A DNA stretch of 64,000 bases from Lojkania enalia (GCA_010094045.1 ML986619.1:256858-320857), one strand, 5' to 3'; shown: positions 1-10,907, numbered from the stretch's first letter. Notes: a model not told the origin generated them from the sequence alone. Numbers and translations are program-made.

Positions 1-799
1 CTGTCTACGTCTCTAAAAAAGAAAGACACTAGGAGGAAAGTTCCGTAGGCTTCTGATCGAAATTACCTGCTCCTGTTACCGATAAAGAAAAAACTCAAGA
101 TGCGACGATGGCAAAGCACCAGGCCGGACTACTTGTCTACTAAAAGAAACTAATAGATAGATCTATGAGTTTGTCTAGAAGGAGAATGCATCCTTTCTGT
201 TGTCGAGTCCTTGTCTTCTGAAAACGAGTAGCAAGAGGAAAAATCGTACGTAAAGCTAAAACGACAAGGTAAAATGTTGTGATGGATTGCCGCGAGTGAC
301 TTTCGAATAAATTTTCCAACATAATTCAAATGGCGCACGCCGTTTATAGTCAAGCAGTAATGCCTTCTATGCGCTCTTTTCTAGACTATCCCTCGTCGTA
401 CATCACTAAAATCTACAGCTTTAGGGAGAGGTGGACTAAGAATTTCCAAGCTTTGACTCTATGACTGGTGTTTTCTAAAAGTTCCTATAGCGACATCGAA
501 TGGAGTTCACCTACCCTGCACGCTGTCTATGCGTGAGCATGCTGAAATCCACATTCCGAGTTAGTCATGAAGAGTCGGCCTAAAATTTGGATTAAAGCAT
601 CTTGATGGTCTGTGGTAAAACCGAAAAAAAAAAAAAGAACATTTTTGCCCTCGGGCTAAAAGGACTTTAGTGAGGACTAAATGGAAGAAGGGTGAGCCAT
701 ATCTAACAGTGATGGTGATCACTATCTTGTGATGACGATAATAACGGAGTAGACACCAGACTCAATAGACGATGACACTATTTCTAGGACCCTTACGGC
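1..799. other. Intergenic left edge, no supported gene
   Basis: No reading frame here shows a recognisable domain or a convincing exon structure. The short open frames near 140-353 overlap one another on the same strand in different frames and have no start context or family signature. There is an A13 run near 625-637. I see nothing else functional. Confidence 0.5.
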
Positions 800-955
800 T
801 TTTTGACGGCTTTAGAATGAAAAATTGACGCATGGTCATTAAAAATCGAGTTATCGATTTTAATTATTAAGAATTTGAACGCTATTAGCTAATATCTGAG
901 CATCTACTAAGGATTACCACAAAGCAAAGATGATGAGGTATCTCGGCGACTTCAA
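800..955 (+). repeat. Diverged dispersed repeat, copy A
   Basis: This stretch aligns in the same orientation with 16395-16552. Shared landmarks in the same order are CGGCTTTAG, CGATTTTAATT, GCTATTAG/GGTTATTAG, TACTAAGGATT and ATGAGGTATCT. Identity by eye is roughly 65-70 percent with small indels. No coding potential is visible. It is probably an old non-coding repeat; its CGGCTTTAGGAT motif also occurs in the array at 19.6 kb. Confidence 0.5.
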
Positions 956-1119
956 AACGCCATGAGGATCAACCGTGCGCAAGCTCTGCACATCCAAGCA
1001 ATAGTAGGAGAAAAAGCCATGAACATTCACTAGAGCAGTAAAACCCAGCCATCCTTCAACCCAAACCTTTGATCTTTGCAGCTCCTTGTATCCAGCTCTT
1101 CGCCATCTTAAACTGCACG

Positions 1120-2239
1120 CTACTGCTGAGGGCCCGTAAAAGGATTCTTATAGGGTCTTTCCTCACCTGCCTCAGCTCGTCGATCATACGAAACCATCGC
1201 TCTCTCTGGTCTAGTGATATCTCTAGTGTTCGACGACGTATCCATGGCATCAGTAGTCCCCGCCGTACCAGAAGCGGTGCTAGGATTGTCAACCCTAGAA
1301 CGGGACAGGAGATCCCCAAGCTCCATTTCACCATGGAGGTCGGTAACACGGTTGTGGTTGCGTGCGGCTATTTTGTTGTTAAGGTAGGCAGCCTGAATAG
1401 ATGTCATCAGATAGATCGCCAGACTGTGAGAAGATTAGCACTCAGTTGTGGGAATTCACCTATCAGTTTCTGACACTTACAGTATGCATGCAATAGCTTC
1501 CAACCACGCCCTCGCCGTCATCACTATAATCCTGTGTCTCCGTTGGCTGGCCAAATGGCTTGTTAAAGGGGTAATACAGTAATCGAAATCCACCGGCTGG
1601 CCAGAATCAACAGTCGTCATATGATCAAACTGAGGGAACGTAAGCCAAATACCTGCGGCGAAAGTAGCATCGATGAAACCACCGCGGTTGGTTAAATTTC
1701 GTTTAAAATGGCTAATTGTGTTCATCGAGGCGACGGAGCAGGCAAAGATGGGTACGATGATGCATCCTATGGCAATGGCCCTATTGTACATCAGCTGGTT
1801 TCCTCTTGGCAATAGAAAAGAGATAGGGTAGATTGGGCTAGAAACGTGTGCCTTACGTAGCCTTTGGCGGATAATCAACCGAGAACGGTGTGACGGGATC
1901 AACGATCCATTCATCCCTAAATGTCAACGGCAGCGCACGATATTCATGCCCCTTGCCGTGCTCACTCCAACACGAATAATATTCAGGCATTTTCCAGAGA
2001 AGGACCGCAACGTAGATACCTAGACCAAAATATATGAGCGAGGTGAGGAAGACGAGCGCGGCATAGTAGACGGCGAAGCGTGAGAAGCTAGGCCACGTGG
2101 TGGATTTGCCATGTGCCCACAAATCGGAAACGCTGAAGGGACATGTAGGTGGACGGAATTCAGCTCTACGAGAGGCACTAGTAGCTAAACGATTTGGGAG
2201 CCTTGGAAGCTTTGAGATGAGGGTTTTGAACTCGAACAT
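1120..2239 (-). CDS. Fungal multi-pass membrane protein, unknown function
   Basis: I do not recognise the family. The model has three exons, 2239-1857, 1804-1481 and 1423-1120, joined across introns of 52 nt (GTAAGG...CCAAG) and 57 nt (GTAAGT...CACAG). Both joins keep the frame and give 336 residues. The start is the ATG opening MFEFKTLISK. Hydrophobic segments suggest at least three membrane spans: about residues 52-82 (SRFAVYYAALVFLTSLIYFG...), near 135-155 (AIAIGCIIVPIFACSVAS) and near 223-250, across the second intron junction. The C-terminal 90 residues are hydrophilic and end NPFTGPQQ. A G23 tract lies 66 bp upstream of the start. Function and localisation are not predictable; the exon structure is well supported by frame continuity. 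Confidence 0.65.
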
Positions 2240-2304
2240 GATGGCTTATTTGATGGAAATAATTGACTGTGATTGAAAGGAGGAAGAGGACGCAAGAATG
2301 TTGT

Positions 2305-2327
2305 GGGGGGGGGGGGGGGGGGGGGGG
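2305..2327 (+). repeat. Poly-G tract, 23 bases
   Basis: An uninterrupted run of 23 G lies about 66 bp upstream of the ATG of the minus-strand membrane-protein gene, so it is a C23 tract in that gene's promoter or 5' leader. It could form a G-quadruplex or be length-variable, and it could also be a sequencing-length error. Confidence 0.85.
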
Positions 2328-2774
2328 TGACTGGAGAATTTTATCGCTAGGTAGATCCGCCTCTTCCCAAGGGTCGCATTATGAGCAGTATGGCCAGCTA
2401 ATCTTAGCTTGCCCTTTCATCCAAGGATAAGAGACAGCAGCCAATGGAAACATACTACCATCCTCTCGAATCGAATCCACTATTTTAATGAATAGATGTT
2501 GATAACTGTATTGAGCACATTTAACAATGCGAGTGAAAAAGAATCCCTTGACAGCTACCTAAAGATCGAGTATTGCGCGGCAATGAAGCTACGCCAAATT
2601 TCCAACCACATGGCAAGCGTTAACCTGAAAATCAAGTTGCAAACTACATACATTAATCCAACCCTATTGGAGAGAAATAGTGTCGTGCATTTACAGGCGG
2701 GTTCGTGGATACCTAGTCCGTTGCAATGGTTCAGGCAATCTGTTGCCATATTGATCGAGTCGGTAATCTAGTGC

Positions 2775-4004
2775 TCAATTAGCCTTGTGTCTGCTGGCTA
2801 GCATGTAAATCTTACCCTCCCTCTCCTCTACCCATTCCTCGCGTGCATAGCGGTTAACGGGTGGCACAGGTTGGGGATCGGTGATCAAGTCATCCCCAAA
2901 CCCGGGATCACCTTCGTATCTGCGGCGATACTGGGCAGCCCCTGATGGCTGAGGGGCGCCGTATTCCGCATACTCACCGTACGGCCCATATTGGGACCTC
3001 TGGGAGTCGCTCTGCATGAACGTCTCGCGCTCTGGCACGCGCTCCTCTTCTAGGCGTCGCGGGCGGCGTGTAGTCTCATAGCGTTCTTCATATCGTTTAT
3101 CATCATAGTATCCTTGGCCCCGCTCGGAGTATCTAGCTTCAACGTGCCTGGGGTCTCGTTCCAAGTGCAGCTCCCGCTGCTCGCCAGGTTGGCGCTCGTC
3201 ATAGTAGCGCTCCTCGTAGACGTGACGAGGCTCGGTACCGCGCTGCTCCCAACGGTCGTACTCCTCAACATGGCGGGGGCCATGATGGCGCTCAACGAAG
3301 ACCTCGCGGCCTTCCCCATGCCGAGGCCTGCCATCTCTTTCGACCCAAACCTCGCGTTCTTCAACTCGGCGCGGCCTATGGCGCTCATGCTCAATGTAAA
3401 TATCTCTCTCCTCGACCCTCCTCTCTGGACGCTCGCGTTCATCAATGTACACGCGTCTCTCATCATATCTGTCGGGCTCGCGTCCAATCTCGATATCGAT
3501 CCGCGTATCCTTCGCCGCTCCCCTGTCGGTCTCCTCAACTGGCTCAAGCGCGGTCAAATAGCCAATAACCTCGGTCAAACTCGCATGCGCAACATTCAGT
3601 TCCTTCTCCCTATTCTCCAACTTTTCCTTTTCGCTCAACAGCCAGCGCAGTCGGTGCCGAAGACCAACTCGACGCCCGTCCTCGATATCACCTGCGACTC
3701 GCTCGGTAAGGGGCGTAATGTTCTCGAGCGCACCGCGGACGTCGCGCATGGCTCCGTACACCCATCGAGCCTTCGGGCGGTTGGCTTCCAGCGCATCTTT
3801 GACTTCGGGGACGGTGAGAAGTCGCTTGACTTCGTCGAGATCGGCGCGGACGCGGTTGATCAGGCGCACGTAGACGGCGTTGGCGGGACCGACATCTCTG
3901 AGACGTTTGGCCCTGTAGAGGAATTCGCCAGTCTTGTATGCACCGCCGATGGCACCCGCAGCAGCTCCTAGACCGACGATTTTGCCAACTTCAGATTTGG
4001 GCAT
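2775..4004 (-). CDS. Glycine-zipper N-terminus, charged repeat tail protein
   Basis: Single-exon protein of 409 residues from the ATG at 4004 (MPKSEVGKIVG). Residues about 5-22 (GKIVGLGAAAGAIGGAYKTG) form a glycine/alanine-rich, zipper-like hydrophobic helix. About 130 residues of amphipathic helices follow, ending near the coiled-coil-like LLSEKEKLENREKELN. From about residue 165 to 330 the chain is extremely rich in R, E, Y, D and H, with an imperfect repeat of about 12-18 residues built around RRVEER-x-V/I-x-V/I-E-R-x-x-R-P. The last 80 residues are Y/G/P-rich. The family is unknown to me. The N-terminal layout recalls fungal HeLo-like helical bundles, but I cannot show homology. The tail is likely disordered. 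Confidence 0.75.
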   Translation of the reverse strand: MPKSEVGKIVGLGAAAGAIGGAYKTGEFLYRAKRLRDVGPANAVYVRLINRVRADLDEVKRLLTVPEVKDALEANRPKARWVYGAMRDVRGALENITPLTERVAGDIEDGRRVGLRHRLRWLLSEKEKLENREKELNVAHASLTEVIGYLTALEPVEETDRGAAKDTRIDIEIGREPDRYDERRVYIDERERPERRVEERDIYIEHERHRPRRVEEREVWVERDGRPRHGEGREVFVERHHGPRHVEEYDRWEQRGTEPRHVYEERYYDERQPGEQRELHLERDPRHVEARYSERGQGYYDDKRYEERYETTRRPRRLEEERVPERETFMQSDSQRSQYGPYGEYAEYGAPQPSGAAQYRRRYEGDPGFGDDLITDPQPVPPVNRYAREEWVEEREGKIYMLASRHKAN

Positions 4005-4530
4005 GCTGGGCAACGGGTGCGGATGGCGCTTGTTGAATCGGGTGAGTGGACACGATGAATTGGGGTCTCAATCGGTAGTGTGATAGCATGTAAAGCTTTG
4101 AGAGCGATTCGGACGCATTCCGTGCCCCTTGAGAAGAGGGAGTAGTGGTGTTGTCGCGATGGTCGAGCTGTGTTGTCAAGTCAGCTCCTGAGTTCCTCGG
4201 GAGGCTGGGATGTGGCTGGCCTCTAGTCCAAAAGAGGTAGTATGCATACAAAACTTAGACCCCAATGTTAAAAAACATCAACCACATGCACAGATTACGA
4301 AATTTCTGAGTTGGGCGAATAGCTTCCTTGGTTGAGTTTATAAGCTAGACTCACGGCTTATTTGACAAGCCCATGATCCCATGATCGGGAAATCTACTTG
4401 GCATCACATGCATTTAGTATCTCTACGCCTGTATCAACGGTCCGTGTAGAGCAGACAAGACTTTACTTTTGCAATTTGGCTTTTACTAATGCTTAGAGGA
4501 GCTGTAGGTGTCGATGTGAGGTTAAAATGC
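4005..4530. other. Intergenic, no supported gene
   Basis: Spacer of about 0.5 kb between two minus-strand genes. It should hold the promoter of the charged-repeat gene and the 3' end of the HAUS3-like gene. No RNA gene or conserved motif was recognised. Confidence 0.5.
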
Positions 4531-6193
4531 TCACTTCTTTGTTCCGTACCTCGCAATGAAATCTCTCACCTTAGGGTCATTCAGACTAATCTCATTCCCC
4601 TCCGCCTCCAACACATCCGTATTCGCCCTCTCAATCTCTTTTTCCGTTCTCTTGATCTCATCCTCTGACTTTGGATTAGTTAAATTCACCTGCCTAAATG
4701 GCGTATGTGAGTATAGCGCATCCAAAATTGCTCTCAAATCAATATCTGCTTTACCGAGCCGCACGGCTAGGCTCTCATGGGTAGAGGATGAGGCAGAGGC
4801 ATAGTGATCTTGGAGTTTTCTTTCTCGCTCCAGCTGTGCGGTAATGAGCGTTTCCTGTAGAGCTTCTAGGCTGTCTTGGTTGGACGAGATACCTGCATGT
4901 CGAAGCGCGTCGGCTAGTCCTGGAGGTAGATCGAGAGGCTTTGTCGGCTTTAGTCGCATTGCTGGTGTGAATGCGGGCTTTGGGGCTGAAGTAGCACGTC
5001 TCCGTGCCGGCGATGAAGTTTCGAGTCTTGGATTCTCGATCCGCTGTGATGCTGCTTGGCTGATATGCGCAAGAGCTTGCTGGAACTCCTCGACGTCTTT
5101 TGCGCGCTCCCCGACGGTATCCAAGCGCTTGCCCATATATTCTAGCGTTGTTAGGACGTATTTGAGCCATGCGCTTCTTGCCAGTATCCGCTCCCGTTCT
5201 TTTCGTTCCTTTAATTCATTGATTGGTCTCCTCAGTTCATGTTCGACAACCATTTCGGCCACGGACGCAATCTCGGAATTCAAAGTTTCCAGCTCCGCTT
5301 GGAGAGCTTCTTTCCGTTCCAGAAGTTCAACTTTGGGCATATTTGACAGATCTTCCGACGTAGCGTTATCTAGACTAGTGAGATATACGGTGTCCACCCT
5401 CTTCTTGATTTCAGCGGTGCGAAACGAGATGATGGCTTTACACCACTGATCAACTGACCTCTCATCTTCACTGGCCTTAGGCTCCGAGACGATTTTCGAT
5501 ACGATGCCAGGAAGCGCCGTCAGGATCTTATCGTCCGAAGCTAGCCTTTCCGTGACATACGCCCTCAAGGAAGCTTTTTCGGCGTCCACCTCACGTTGAG
5601 TGTCTGCCAGCTGATCGGTAATCGTTGCTGATACATCATCAACCTGGTGTAACATTAAAATCAATATACATTGTACATCTCAGGGACACTTACTGCAACA
5701 TCGAGGCGAGCTTTCTCCTGGTTCTCCCTCCGCCTTCTCTCATTTCGCATGTGCTCAACGGACAAATTTGGTTTATCGAGAGCCTTCAACGCCATTAAGG
5801 CATCTCTCTGCGCCTCGAGAAATTTACATTGCTCTTCAATGGCAGCTGTCGAACTTTGCAAAGAGTCAATTGCTGATAGCAATTCATGATCTAGTATAGG
5901 TCGGATAGGTTCTTCATCATTTTCGTATTGATGCAGTACGCCTTTTCTCTTGAGCGTTTGATACCTGCACACAGATTAGGCAGTCAGAATATATATTGAT
6001 TAGACGATGCTTACAACTCCAGTTCCTCCTTTGTTAACAACGTATCCTCATTCAAATATTCGTTCACCCAAGACGCAACATCCCTCTTCTTATCCTCATC
6101 TTCAAACGCTGCCAGTATCTTATCTAGGTCGACATCCAATTCTCTCTCCTCCAAAACATTTAGCAAGTGGTGCGCAGCTTCTTCTTCCGCCAT
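4531..6193 (-). CDS. HAUS augmin-like complex subunit 3 homologue
   Basis: Augmin recruits gamma-tubulin to spindle microtubules for branching nucleation; this resembles its subunit 3. Three exons (6193-6015, 5964-5694, 5643-4531) join in frame across introns of 50 nt (GTAAGC...GTGCAG) and 50 nt (GTAAGT...CACCAG), giving 520 residues. The N-terminus has the HAUS3-like pattern: an acidic helix, then DVASWVNEYLNEDTLLTKEE followed by LELYQTLKRKGVL, matching the family's W-(C)-N-x-N-E-x-x-L-S-x-E-E-L motif. The rest is almost wholly heptad-rich coiled coil (for example LLERKEALQAELETLNSEIA) with a proline-rich linker near residue 375. The start is the ATG of MAEEEAAHHLL, about 200 bp from the divergent thymidylate synthase start. 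Other coiled-coil spindle proteins are possible but the N-terminal motif favours HAUS3. Confidence 0.68.
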
Positions 6194-6394
6194 TAAGGTC
6201 CTCACACGGTGTTGTCGTGCCGATTGTTTTGTGGTGGGGATCAAAACAGTCTAGCGCATCGTGGCATTCCGGCGGACCACAACGACCATCTCCACAATCG
6301 CGCCCGCACGTCTTGACGCGATCGTGTGTAATTATTCCCATCCTACCTCAACTTCTCCATTCAAGTGTCACAACCACCCAATTCGATTTGCGAC
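6194..6394. promoter_or_regulatory. Shared divergent promoter, HAUS3-like and thymidylate synthase
   Basis: Only 201 bp separate the two divergent start codons, so both promoters and 5' leaders must lie here or overlap the genes. No TATA box is obvious. Sequence TTGACGCGATCG around 6313-6324 contains ACGCG, resembling the MluI cell-cycle box (ACGCGT) known to control thymidylate synthase in yeasts, but it is one base short, so regulation is only an inference. Confidence 0.5.
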
Positions 6395-7456
6395 ATGTCT
6401 CCCTCTGCCCTCGAGCCTCTCGAACCCGTAATAACCCCCTCTCAACCCTCAAAATCCGAAAAAACCAGCTCCACCGAATCCAAACCAACCTCCATCACAA
6501 CGCCCTCAATCCCCTCCCACGAAGAATACCAATACCTCAACCTGATCCGCGAAATCCTCGATAATGGAGAGCACCGCCCGGACCGCACGGGGACAGGCAC
6601 ATGCTCCATCTTCGCGCCGCCACAAATGAAATTCACCCTCTCACGCCCCTCACCCGACCCGTCGCAACGCCCGGAACTCATCCTCCCCCTACTGACAACA
6701 AAACGCGTCTTCCTCCGCGCCGTAATCGGTGAGCTCCTCTGGTTCATCAGCGGCAGCACCTCCTCGCTGCCGCTCAGCTCCGCCGGCATAAAAATCTGGG
6801 ACGGCAACGGCTCGCGCGCATTCCTCGACTCGGTCGGACTTTCGCACCACGTCGAGGGCGACCTGGGCCCCGTCTACGGCTTCCAGTGGCGCCACTTCGG
6901 CGCTGAGTACAAGGGCTGCGACCACGACTACACGGGCGCGGGCGTCGACCAGCTCGCCGACGTCATCGACAAGCTGAAGAATAAACCCTACGATCGCCGC
7001 ATCGTGCTTAGCGCATGGAACGTTGCGGATATTAGGAAGATGGCGCTACCGCCTTGCCACATGTTCGCGCAGTTCTATGTCAGTTTTCCGGGGAAGAAGA
7101 AGGGGGAGGGGGAGGAGAGGGGAAGAGGTGTCTTGCATAGCATTTTGTATCAGAGGAGTTGCGATATGGGACTCGGGGTGCCGTTTAATATTGCAAGTTA
7201 TGCGCTGTTGACGCATATGCTAGCTCATGTGTGTGATTTGACACCTGGCACTTTTACGCATACCATGGGCGACGCACACGTTTATTTAGATCACGTAGAC
7301 GCGCTAAAGATGCAGTTGGAAAGGGAGCCGAGAGAGTTTCCGACAATGAAGATTAATAGGGAGATCGGAGGGAGTATTGATGGGTGGAAGGCAGAGGACT
7401 TTGAGGTCATTGGCTATAGCCCGCACAAGACGATTGCTATGAAGATGAGTGTATGA
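6395..7456 (+). CDS. TMP1: Thymidylate synthase
   Basis: Converts dUMP and 5,10-methylene-tetrahydrofolate to dTMP and dihydrofolate, the only de novo route to thymidylate. Single exon, 353 residues from the ATG opening [11 protein letters not shown]. Family motifs run in order: [12 protein letters not shown] and the folate/phosphate loop DRTGTGT near residues 65-70, [35 protein letters not shown], the [10 protein letters not shown] segment, the active-site cysteine in [12 protein letters not shown] (about residue 221), [20 protein letters not shown] binding the dUMP phosphate, and [14 protein letters not shown]. The C-terminus ends KMSV. A lineage-specific Lys/Gly/Glu-rich insert ([13 protein letters not shown]) follows the active-site strand; the 45-residue S/T/P-rich N-terminal extension is probably disordered. 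Confidence 0.97.
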   Translation: MSPSALEPLEPVITPSQPSKSEKTSSTESKPTSITTPSIPSHEEYQYLNLIREILDNGEHRPDRTGTGTCSIFAPPQMKFTLSRPSPDPSQRPELILPLLTTKRVFLRAVIGELLWFISGSTSSLPLSSAGIKIWDGNGSRAFLDSVGLSHHVEGDLGPVYGFQWRHFGAEYKGCDHDYTGAGVDQLADVIDKLKNKPYDRRIVLSAWNVADIRKMALPPCHMFAQFYVSFPGKKKGEGEERGRGVLHSILYQRSCDMGLGVPFNIASYALLTHMLAHVCDLTPGTFTHTMGDAHVYLDHVDALKMQLEREPREFPTMKINREIGGSIDGWKAEDFEVIGYSPHKTIAMKMSV

Positions 7457-7882
7457 TATGACTGCATGGGCATGTTAGGATATGGGCTGGGAAGGCTTTA
7501 GGCGGAGTCTTGGGTGCACTGGTTTTGGAATGATTTGTATTGTATATGAACACACAGCATAGCTAAGATATGCAAAGTAAGATACCAAACATGAACCCTG
7601 GGTATACAATTGAACTCCGATCCCGTCGCATGGGATCTTTCGTCTGAAAATGATCAAATCAAGTTTACTCCGTACAATTAGTACTCCGGTAAAAATAAGA
7701 GAGGAAAAATTGCTGAAGGGTATCGTATCCAGAAAAAAACGCCTAGGAGGGGACCTCTAACTCGCCGATGAATGGCCTAGTCCGATCAATGCCTATCCAA
7801 GGTGTGACGGAGTGATCCAACGCGAATGTCGAGCATGCTGCAGCACTCGACCACCTACACATACGGAGTCTCCACTTGAGAT
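7457..7882. other. Convergent 3' spacer
   Basis: About 425 bp lie between the 3' ends of thymidylate synthase and the minus-strand F-box-like gene. It is AT-richer than the flanks, as expected for two terminators. No gene was recognised. Confidence 0.5.
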
Positions 7883-9046
7883 TCAATCCGACACATCAAC
7901 AACATGATGATGGGGGAGTTCAACGCCATTTCTCGTCGCAAACTCCTCCCAATTCAAGGTCGGCTGATACCAGACTCTCGTCGTTTGCCAGGCCTTCTTG
8001 AACCGCGGCCTGCCTCCCTGGACCTTGCTGTCAACCTTGCGTTTGACGAGGATGTCCGGATAATCAAGAGGAAGAATGTCGCCGCCGGTTCCGTTGATGC
8101 ACAGTTCCAGGCACCTCGCATACCAGTCCGGAAGTCCATCAACCTCCACTTCTTCGATCCCGCGTAGGGCAGCTAAACTCTCTAGTCCAAAGATATACTC
8201 GTGCTTGTTACGGAATTCAGGTCCATACCAGAACTTAGTGCTGCCGTTGGCTCCGCGGGACTTCGATCTTCCGTCGAAGCGCACCTTCAGATGCTTGAGC
8301 AGCGACTTTTGGTTCTCATCGTCGGCGTGGGCTTTTAGAACGTTCACGAAGAGCTCAAGGCGTGAGCGATGTCGCTTCGTAGCCCAGTGGCCGGGCGTAC
8401 TAATTGACACTACAATTTCGATGCTGCGCAAGTTCCGGAGGAGAGGTAAGCTGATGTCGCGGCCAAGGGGGCCAAAGATCTGCGGCGACTGAAGGGACTT
8501 TGGAGAGTGACTAAGGCCATCGACACAGAATTGAAAAGTGTTCTCGCCGTAGAGAATTGCTATTGGAGCGCGCGTTAGCCTAATGTTACGAGGCTGGTAA
8601 TCTTCTCAGCGCAACTTACCAAGGGCCTCGCTAGAGACCAGCTTGTTCACGCGGAATAAGCTGATCTCCGACTTAGGGAAGAATGGAAGTCTTCGAAAGG
8701 AAGGCTCCCGGCTCTGTGCCAGAACGCGCCAGACTGGACCATCTCTATTCTCGCCTATAATGTCAAAACTTATGACCAAGTCGTGCGGGATCAAATAATG
8801 ATAGACTTCGACTCGAAGCTCGGATGCAAGGTCAAGGAAGCGGAAGGGCGGCTGTGAGTCAATGTCTGGCGAGGGAGATCTGGAGCTAAGATAGATTGTC
8901 GCCCCCGTCGAAGACGGGGTGGCAGCAGGAGTCAGAAGAATAGGCGCGTCGCGAGAACCTATTCCAGAACGCGGCGCCTTTTTCATTGGGGATGAAGCTT
9001 TCTTTCTGATTTGGCCGGAAGAAGGTGACCGCACCGTGCGCGCCAT
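7883..9046 (-). CDS. F-box-like hypothetical protein
   Basis: Two exons (9046-8620, 8559-7883) with a 60-nt intron (GTAAGT...CCAATAG) give 367 residues. The ATG chosen opens MARTVRSPSSG, followed by a basic, Ser/Pro-rich tail of about 60 residues. Residues about 67-86 (PPFRFLDLASELRVEVYHYL) fit the fungal F-box-like pattern P-x-F-x-F-L-x-L-P-x-E-L-R-x-x-I-Y-x-x-L. The intron splits the conserved A-I-L-Y-G-E-N-T-F motif typical of these proteins, which supports the join. The C-terminal half is poorly conserved in this family. F-box proteins usually bridge Skp1 to substrates, but many fungal members of this expanded group are uncharacterised. The frame is open upstream to 9526 but the extension is low complexity and I did not include it. 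Confidence 0.72.
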
Positions 9047-10263
9047 GATGTCAAAGGATGCGTCGGGAGGTATCAGGGGCCGGAAGGAATGTAGGTAAGA
9101 TATGGGTTGGAGGTGGGGATCGCGGGGAGCTTTTAGCGCTGTTGTAGTTGGACCCTGCTTCGCCAAGGTCAACAGGCTGCAGCGGGCGAACTGTTGTAAA
9201 CAATACCTTGAATAGGAGGAAAAACTGATAGGGCCCAAAAACAATAGAATTAGTAGAGATGGAATAGAGTTCGAAAGTGACCGGCGGTTCCGCAATTCAT
9301 CCTCCTTTCGCCGTTTATCATGGTAGAAGGAGTAGGGCACATGAATGTACGCCGATAAGATAACGGTTCGTCTCTTGTCACATGCAAGGCGCACATTAGC
9401 AGGTTGGACCAGTTCGCGCAAATACGATAGTACAGGAAGGAATTCGGAGTAGATCAACCGATTATATTGGTCTTTGCGATATGTATCTCTCTCCCTACCT
9501 AGGTAGATCGAGTGCCTAGTCGACATATGATCTCAATCAGGCCTATTTGTTTCGGTGCGATAAAGCCTCACTTGAGAACACCCCGAGAGTGCCACAACAG
9601 CCAATCGTACAGCCAATATGAAGAAACAACTGAGTACTTAGTATGGAAAAATCCGAAACAGAATTAGCGTCCAATTTTAATTCCACCTTTTCCCGCGTTA
9701 ATGAGGGGTTCAGGTTGCATAGTTCACGTTCGAAGTGCTGCCAATGTTGCTACTATGTCAGGTATGGCGAGATGGTTATTGACAGATGTAAGAGTTGGAG
9801 GAAGCTGGCAAGGCATTAACATCTGGTGCTAGTAGAGTGCTCAAGAACGGCTGAGATAAGGGAACGATATAAAGTTCACAAGAAATTGAGGCAACAAACA
9901 ATTCAGCAATTTTGCCTTAGCTGACACAGCCATGAGGTATCCCCAAATTCTTGATGTCCGACCGACATTAGATGAAGTCATGTACGTTAATTTGTACAAA
10001 CACAAACACTACATTCGAAACAGTGCGGCCAAGAATTGCCGCACACCCAAAACGAAGAGTGAGTGGCACTTATCAAGGCGTTGACGAGTTTACTTTCCCA
10101 ACTAGCCTCATCGCCCTCCTCAAAAGGGCTCTAATCCCTTGGAAGCCTTCCATATCGGACGATATTCAGGGTGTCTTCCACGCGGCTCCCTCCAGTTCGG
10201 GGAGAGGCTCAGATGCTAAAGATTTACGCACACAGAGATCTCTGAGCATACCACTCCAATGCC
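9047..10263. other. Intergenic, no supported gene
   Basis: About 1.2 kb upstream of the F-box-like gene and downstream of the HIT gene. A long open frame on the minus strand up to 9526 is in frame with the F-box-like gene but has no recognisable content. Nothing else is supported. Confidence 0.45.
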
Positions 10264-10907
10264 TCATCTGTTCTCATTTTCGTCCGCAGCCATCTCCTCT
10301 GCCAGCCACTCCGCTTCTTTCCTCATTTCTTCCTCGCTCCTCGGATTTCGGCTTTCGTCAGCATCGACGGCCGGGAATCGGCCCCTCTTCTCCCTCTCGC
10401 GAAATTGGCGCCCGAGATCTCCCTCCTCGCTCTCCATCATTCTATAGATAGCGTCGGGGCCCCCAGCGTGCGAAAGATCGTGCTTCTTGCGGGGGATGAT
10501 ATGCGCGTGCACATGCGGCACACTCTGGCCTGCATCGACGCCATCCTGGATAGCGATGTTGAGCGAGGAGGCGCTGAAGACGCGTTCAATGGTCCGCGAA
10601 ACCCGCTGCACGGTCAGAAAGAGGTCTTGGACTTCGACGACGGAGAGGTCGTTGAAGCGTGGGACGACTCGGCGCGGGGAAACGAGGACGTGGCCAGGGA
10701 GCAGAGGTTTGAGGTTGACCAAGGCATACGACAGTGGAGTGAGATGGAAGACCTGTCGCCGTCATATTAGTCAAACAGCCCGTCGTATCATGGTTGCTAA
10801 TCCATTGAATAAAATCGGGAAGGAGCGAGGGCGAAGGCAGGGGAGCGTACCTGGCTGGTCACTGTGAAGGTGCCGAATCTGATCGCATCCTTTGTTAGCG
10901 GTGGCAT
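10264..10907 (-). CDS. HNT2: FHIT-type HIT hydrolase (diadenosine polyphosphate)
   Basis: A dinucleoside-polyphosphate hydrolase of the FHIT branch of the histidine-triad superfamily, which cleaves Ap3A/Ap4A to AMP plus ADP or ATP. Exon 1 (10907-10851) encodes only MPPLTKDAIRFGTFTVTSQ; a 98-nt intron (GTACGC...CGACAG) leads to exon 2 (10752-10264), for 181 residues in all. The N-terminal FGxFxVTxQVFHLTPLSYALVNLKPLLPGHVLV is typical of FHIT proteins. The catalytic triad motif HVHAHIIP lies near residues 99-106, preceded by QDGVDAGQSVPH as in FHIT. The acidic C-terminal helix (SEEEMRKEAEWLAEEM) is common in fungal members. The short first exon falls below normal gene-finding thresholds and could be missed. 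Confidence 0.93.

Noticed and set aside
140..353. Two overlapping minus-strand frames at the left edge
   Set aside because: They overlap in different frames; no evidence for either. A phrase CTAATAGATAGATCTATGAG resembles CTAGTAGATAGATCTATAAG at 46046, but with no wider similarity I treat it as chance.
3114..3971. 285-codon open frame on the + strand
   Set aside because: It is antisense to the charged-repeat gene; its long open stretch is explained by the R/E-rich codon usage of the real gene on the minus strand.
9047..9526. 160-residue N-terminal extension of the F-box-like protein
   Set aside because: There is no domain or conserved pattern, and the ATG at 9046 begins the basic Ser/Pro tail usual for this family. 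Kept out, though not disproved.
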